From the NCBI GenBank assembly GCA_037071015.1, contig JBAMOY010000001.1, forward strand, positions 1,054,001-1,118,000: 64,000 bases of DNA, given 5' to 3'. Under the pieces are notes generated by a model that was given only the letters and a program-made list of their open reading frames with translations, ran no database searches and was not told where the DNA came from. This document shows, piece by piece, positions 57,210 through 64,000 of this stretch. The translations under genes and the position numbers were made by a program. The stretch is from JBAMOY01 sp037071015 (GTDB taxonomy: Bacteria; Bacillota_I; Bacilli_A; RF39; UBA660). Every line of letters begins with the position of its first letter. The stretch's first letter is position 1.

Positions 57210-57650
57210 TCTTTTTTGTTCAAAAAAACTTTTTAATAAATCTCTTGATTCAGTTTCATATGACCCTTGTTCCATTTCTAACATATTATTTTTTTCAGAA
57301 GAATTTAAAAATTGATTAATATTTTTTGAGTAACCAAATTTATCTGAAGAAGTTGCATATATAACTTTTTTAATTCGAGATTGAATAATGGCACCTGCAC
57401 ACATTAAACAAGGTTCTAATGTTACATACAATATGCATTCATCTAAATGCCATGTTTTTAATTTTTTGCAAGCACGTTCAATTGCTATTATTTCAGCATG
57501 TTTTATTGGATTTTTCTTTTTTTCTTTTTGATTATGTGCTTTTGAAATTATTACATTATTTTTAACAATCACCGCTCCTACTGGAACCTCATCTTGTTTT
57601 TTAGCTTTAATTGCTTCTTTTAATGCTAATTTCATATATTCGTTTTCCAT
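57204..57650 (-). CDS. tadA: tRNA-specific adenosine deaminase
   Basis: 148 residues from ATG 57650 (GGTGAT 3 nt upstream); the longer frame would enter the SRP RNA. Zinc deaminase motifs HAEIIAI and PCLMCAGAI. Makes inosine at the wobble position of tRNA-Arg(ACG). Neighbour of ffs and dnaX as in Bacillus. Confidence 0.95.
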   Translation of the reverse strand: MENEYMKLALKEAIKAKKQDEVPVGAVIVKNNVIISKAHNQKEKKKNPIKHAEIIAIERACKKLKTWHLDECILYVTLEPCLMCAGAIIQSRIKKVIYATSSDKFGYSKNINQFLNSSEKNNMLEMEQGSYETESRDLLKSFFEQKRK

Positions 57651-57671
57651 TTTATCATCACCTAAAAAAAA

Positions 57672-57744
57672 GACACACACATTTAGAGGTTTTTATGGCT
57701 GCTATTTTCCAATTCTGACCAGGTTCAAACTTAAATGTTGTGTC
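57672..57744 (-). ncRNA. ffs: signal recognition particle RNA (small bacterial type)
   Basis: Minus strand, about 73 nt. The domain IV core is GGTCAGAAUU-GGAA-AAUAGCAGCC: the GGAA tetraloop and the paired GGUCAG/AGCAGCC symmetric and asymmetric loops. Outer arms GACACAACATTTA (57732-57744) and TAAATGTGTGTGTC (57672-57685) close the helix. A T-run (57662-57670) acts as terminator. Binds Ffh. Confidence 0.92.
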
Positions 57745-57750
57745 TATAAC

Positions 57751-57779
57751 AATATATAATATATTATTTTTTTTTTCAA
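57751..57779 (-). promoter_or_regulatory. promoter of ffs, abutting the parS array
   Basis: TTGAAA (57774-57779), 17-bp spacer, TATATT (57751-57756) on the minus strand; the start site falls at about 57744, the first base of the RNA helix. The first parS core starts 14 bp upstream of the -35. Confidence 0.6.
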
Positions 57780-57780
57780 G

Positions 57781-58361
57781 TTTTATATTCTATGTTTCAC
57801 GTGGAACATTATTATTTTATATTCTATGTTTCACGTGGAACATTATTATTTTATATTCTATGTTTCACGTGGAACATTATTATTTTATATTCTATGTTTC
57901 ACGTGGAACATTATTATTTTATATTCTATGTTTCACGTGGAACATTATTATTTTATATTCTATGTTTCACGTGGAACATTATTATTTTATATTCTATGTT
58001 TCACGTGGAACATTATTATTTTATATTCTATGTTTCACGTGAACATTATTATTTTATTCTATGTTTCACGTGGAACATTATTATTTTATATTCTATGTTT
58101 CACGTGGAACATTATTATTTTATATTCTATGTTTCACGTGGAACATTATTATTTTATATTCTATGTTTCACGTGGAACATTATTATTTTATATTCTATGT
58201 TTCACGTGGAACATTATTATTTTATATTCTATGTTTCACGTGGAACATTATTATTTTATATTCTATGTTTCACGTGGAACATTATTATTTTATATTCTAT
58301 GTTTCACGTGGAACATTATTATTTTATATTCTATGTTTCACGTGGAACATTATTATTTTAT
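57781..58361. repeat. 34-bp direct tandem array of 17 parS-like sites
   Basis: Each unit is 16 bp TGTTTCACGTGGAACA plus an 18-bp AT spacer (TTATTATTTTATATTCTA). Core starts: 57793, 57827, 57861, 57895, 57929, 57963, 57997, 58031, 58062, 58096, 58130, 58164, 58198, 58232, 58266, 58300, 58334. All 16 intact cores are identical and in one orientation. The unit at 58031 is 3 bp shorter (one G lost from the core, two bases from the spacer). On the minus strand the core reads TGTTCCACGTGAAACA, the Bacillus parS sequence recognised by Spo0J/ParB. Flanked by ffs and gyrA; no coding potential is proposed. Confidence 0.95.
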
Positions 58362-58365
58362 AGCG

Positions 58366-58391
58366 GCTTTTTTGTTTATAAACAAAAAAGC
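58366..58391. repeat. 26-bp perfect palindrome beside the array
   Basis: GCTTTTTTGTTTA then TAAACAAAAAAGC, a perfect inverted repeat (58366-58391) directly after the array and overlapping the T-run of the gyrA terminator. It could form a second hairpin on the gyrA transcript. Confidence 0.8.
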
Positions 58392-58411
58392 GTATTTCTA
58401 TAAGAAATACG
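58383..58411 (-). terminator. intrinsic terminator after gyrA
   Basis: CGTATTTC-TTATA-GAAATACG (58391-58411) followed by CTTTTTTG on the minus strand, 7 bp after the gyrA stop. Confidence 0.8.
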
Positions 58412-58417
58412 TTTGAA

Positions 58418-60871
58418 TTATTCATAATCATTATTTTCTGTTTTATCGTGAACAGTTTCTTCTTCTTTTTTTATAATTGCTACTGTACTAACTTTTTGCT
58501 CATTTTTCAAATTCATTAATTTAACTCCTTGAGCAACTCGTCCAGTTTTCGAAACTTGCTCAGAAGAAATTCTTATAATTATTCCACTATTAGTAACAAT
58601 CATTAAATCTTCGTCACCTGATATTGTTTTAAATGCTACTATATTACCATTTTTATCAGTTATGTTTAATGCTTTTACGCCTTTACTACCTCTATGTGTC
58701 ATACGATATTCATCAATACTAGTTTTTTTACCATAGCCTTTTTCAGTAACAACTAATATTTCTTGATTACTTTCTCCTATTTCACAACCTACACAATATC
58801 CTTCTCCAACATCTATTCCTCTTACACCAGCTGCTGTTCTTCCCATAACTCTAATTTCATTTTCATTAAATCTAATCATTCGGCCATTTGATGAAGCTAT
58901 TAAAATTTCATTTTGACCATTTGTTTTTTTAACTGAAATTAATTCATCATTTTCTTTTAATGTTATTGCAATCTTACCATTTACTCTGATGCTATCAAAT
59001 TCGTTTATGCTAGTTCTTTTAATTAATCCGTTTTGTGTACAAAATACAATAAATTGATTTTTATCAGTTTGACTAACTTTTAACATTGCTTTAACTATTT
59101 CATCTTTATCTAATGGCAATAAATTAACAATAGGAAGTCCCTTTGATTGTCTACTAAATGATGGTATTTCATATCCTTTAACACGATATGCTTTACCTTT
59201 ATTAGTAAAGAACATTAAATAGTCGTGTGTAGTTAACGAAACTATATTTTCAACAAAATCTTCTTCATTAGTAGTCATACCTTTTATTCCTACTCCACCA
59301 CGATTTTGTGTTTTATAAGTTTCACTAGTTATTCTTTTTATATAACCTTTATTAGTCAAAGTTATAACAATATCTTCAACTGGAATTAAGGATTCGTCTT
59401 CAATATAATCAATAGCAGACATATCTATTATAGTTTTTCTTGGATTAGCATATTTTTCTTTTATCTCAATTAACTCATTTTTAATAACCTGTAATATTTT
59501 TTCCTCGCTAGATAATATATCTTTTAATGATTCTATTAATTTTAATAAATTTTCTAACTCTTCTAGTATTTTTTCTTTCTCTAACCCTGTTAATTTTCTT
59601 AGTCTCATTTCTAGTATGGCTTCAGTTTGTATATCATCTAAAGAAAATCTAGAACTTAATTGTTCTTTAGCAACTGCATCACTTTTTGCTTCTTTAATAA
59701 TTTTAATAACTTCATCTATATTGTCTAAAGCTATTTTTAGACCATTTAAAATATGAGCTCTTTTTTGTGCCTTATCCAATTCAAATTGTGTTCTTCTATA
59801 AATAACTTCTTTTTGAAAATCTATATAATTGCTTATAACTTCTTTTAGGCCCATTATTTGTGGTTTTCCTTGATATAACATTAACATATTAATACCATAA
59901 GATGATTGTAGTTGTGTATGTTTATATAAATTATTTAATACGACATTTGGGTTAGCATCTCTTTTTAATTCTATAACAATTTTCATACCATCTTTAAATG
60001 AAGTTTCTTCACGTAAGTCTGATATACCATCGATTATTTTGTCACGAACTAATTCTGCTATTCTCGTAATTAATGCGGAAGTATTAACTTGATAAGGGAC
60101 TTCAGTAATTACTAATTCATACCGATCCTTTTTTTCATTAATATCTACTTTTCCTCTAATTGAAATAGTTCCTTTTCCGGTTTCGTAAGCTTTCTTAATT
60201 CCACTATTTCCTAAAATACTACCACCAGTTGGAAAATCTGGACCTTTAATATATTCCATTAATCCTATCGTATCTATATCTTTATTATCTATATATGCAA
60301 TACAACCATCAATGACTTCACCTAAATTATGTGGTGGAATATTAGTAGCCATTCCAACAGCAATTCCCATAGTGCCATTAACTAAAATATTAGGAAATCT
60401 TGATGGTAAAACTGATGGTTCTTTTCTAGAAGCATCAAAATTATCTTCGAAATCAACAGTATTTTTATTAATATCCCTTAATAATTCCATAGCGATTTTT
60501 GAAATTCTTGATTCTGTATAACGATAAGCTGCTGCTGTACTTCCATCAATGGCTCCAAAATTTCCGTGTCCATCTATAAGTGTATGCCGGTAACTAAAAT
60601 CCTGTGCCATTCTAACCATAGCATCATATACTGCAACATCACCATGTGGATGATAATTACCTATAACTGCACCAACAGTTTTAGCACATTTTACATAAGC
60701 TTTATCAGGAGTAAATCCAGATTCTAACATGGTGTATAATATTCTTCTATGAACCGGTTTTAATCCATCTCGTAAATCTGGTATTGCCCGGGAAATAATA
60801 ACACTCATTGAATATTCAAGAAATGAATCTTGCATCTCTTTTACTATATTACTATCTCTTAATTTATCCAT
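58418..60871 (-). CDS. gyrA: DNA gyrase subunit A
   Basis: 817 residues. MSVIISRAIPDLRDGLKPVHRR, catalytic Tyr in AAAYRYTES, quinolone region HPHGDVAVYDAMVRMAQDFS (the usual Ser/Asp positions are Ala and Tyr-preceded: D-V-A-V-Y-D). The GyrA-box is QNRGGVG, a variant of QRRGGKG that wraps DNA, so this is gyrase, not Topo IV. 12 bp after gyrB. Confidence 0.97.
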   Translation of the reverse strand: MDKLRDSNIVKEMQDSFLEYSMSVIISRAIPDLRDGLKPVHRRILYTMLESGFTPDKAYVKCAKTVGAVIGNYHPHGDVAVYDAMVRMAQDFSYRHTLIDGHGNFGAIDGSTAAAYRYTESRISKIAMELLRDINKNTVDFEDNFDASRKEPSVLPSRFPNILVNGTMGIAVGMATNIPPHNLGEVIDGCIAYIDNKDIDTIGLMEYIKGPDFPTGGSILGNSGIKKAYETGKGTISIRGKVDINEKKDRYELVITEVPYQVNTSALITRIAELVRDKIIDGISDLREETSFKDGMKIVIELKRDANPNVVLNNLYKHTQLQSSYGINMLMLYQGKPQIMGLKEVISNYIDFQKEVIYRRTQFELDKAQKRAHILNGLKIALDNIDEVIKIIKEAKSDAVAKEQLSSRFSLDDIQTEAILEMRLRKLTGLEKEKILEELENLLKLIESLKDILSSEEKILQVIKNELIEIKEKYANPRKTIIDMSAIDYIEDESLIPVEDIVITLTNKGYIKRITSETYKTQNRGGVGIKGMTTNEEDFVENIVSLTTHDYLMFFTNKGKAYRVKGYEIPSFSRQSKGLPIVNLLPLDKDEIVKAMLKVSQTDKNQFIVFCTQNGLIKRTSINEFDSIRVNGKIAITLKENDELISVKKTNGQNEILIASSNGRMIRFNENEIRVMGRTAAGVRGIDVGEGYCVGCEIGESNQEILVVTEKGYGKKTSIDEYRMTHRGSKGVKALNITDKNGNIVAFKTISGDEDLMIVTNSGIIIRISSEQVSKTGRVAQGVKLMNLKNEQKVSTVAIIKKEEETVHDKTENNDYE

Positions 60872-60883
60872 ATTTTATCACCT

Positions 60884-63929
<3,046 letters not shown>

Positions 63930-64000
63930 AAAATCATCCTTTTTTTCATTTTTACACCTCATTTTTAGCTTTTTAGTATTTTGTGTATACCTATACCTAT

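Noticed and set aside
57781..58361. CRISPR array
   Set aside because: There are no variable spacers; the entire 34-bp unit, including the AT part, is identical in each copy, and no cas genes are nearby.
57740..58416. Long plus-strand open frames of 100-203 codons across the array, with a repeating 34-residue peptide
   Set aside because: The unit is 34 bp and free of plus-strand stops, so all three frames stay open automatically. There is no ribosome-binding site, and identity is at DNA level around a known protein-binding palindrome.
63930..64000. Possible end of an upstream gene (yaaA/S4 protein) before recF
   Set aside because: Only about 70 bp is available, with several short frames and no recognisable C-terminus.

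Overview
The window is a low-GC stretch (roughly 30% G+C by eye) from a Firmicutes-type bacterium, most likely a reduced Bacilli / Erysipelotrichia / RF39-like lineage close to the Mollicutes. The grounds are the origin-proximal gene order (recF-gyrB-gyrA ... tadA-dnaX-ybaB-recR-bofA-holB-ricT-trmN6-rsmI-pth-mfd-spoVT-metG-tatD-3D protein-rsmA), the S10-spc-alpha ribosomal operon with the type Z S14, an ECF transporter module, a T-box riboswitch and ParAB/Soj-Spo0J. The standard code is used: TAA and TAG dominate as stops, and map ends in TGA. All but two genes (an XRE regulator and gpsA) are on the minus strand. recF-gyrBA lies at the right end, so oriC/dnaA is expected just beyond position 64000 and nearly all genes are co-directional with replication.

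Layout, left to right: 1-4.6 kb holds the start of an Abi_2 gene, a CwlD-like amidase, three small membrane proteins, an RluA-type pseudouridine synthase, a methyltransferase and another membrane protein. 4.6-8.8 kb is rpsI, rplM, truA, ecfT, ecfA2, ecfA1. 8.8-15.6 kb is an accessory block splitting rplQ from ecfA1: an SDR dehydrogenase, a FemABX ligase, an XRE regulator, an ABC exporter with a heavily degenerate ATPase domain, an unknown two-TM coiled-coil protein, a GNAT and an anchored extracellular protein. 15.7-29.8 kb is the ribosomal superoperon (rpsJ to rplQ, no rpmD). 29.9-35.7 kb is gpsA, rpsF-ssb-rpsR, ychF, an AbgT-type transporter, DUF951 and mscS. 35.7-37.4 kb is parA-parB. 37.4-57.7 kb is the DNA/RNA maintenance and translation genes. 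57.7-64 kb is the SRP RNA, a tandem repeat array, gyrA, gyrB and recF.

The standout is at 57781-58361: a 34-bp direct tandem repeat carrying 17 copies of TGTTTCACGTGGAACA (16 intact, one damaged). Read on the other strand it is TGTTCCACGTGAAACA, which matches the Bacillus-type parS site bound by ParB/Spo0J. The host also encodes ParA and ParB 20 kb away. This looks like a chromosomal centromere built as a plasmid sopC-like cluster instead of the usual dispersed single parS sites. It sits directly upstream of the SRP RNA promoter, between ffs and gyrA.

Other points of interest: the degenerate ABC exporter in a three-gene operon with an unknown membrane protein and a GNAT; a T-box with a probable AUG specifier reading first into a dUTPase gene and then metG; an FtsH with a Rho_N-like C-terminal tail; predicted RNA leaders ahead of rplM, rpsF and rpsJ; a 56-codon gene with its own promoter and terminator; and intrinsic terminators whose stems contain the stop codon.
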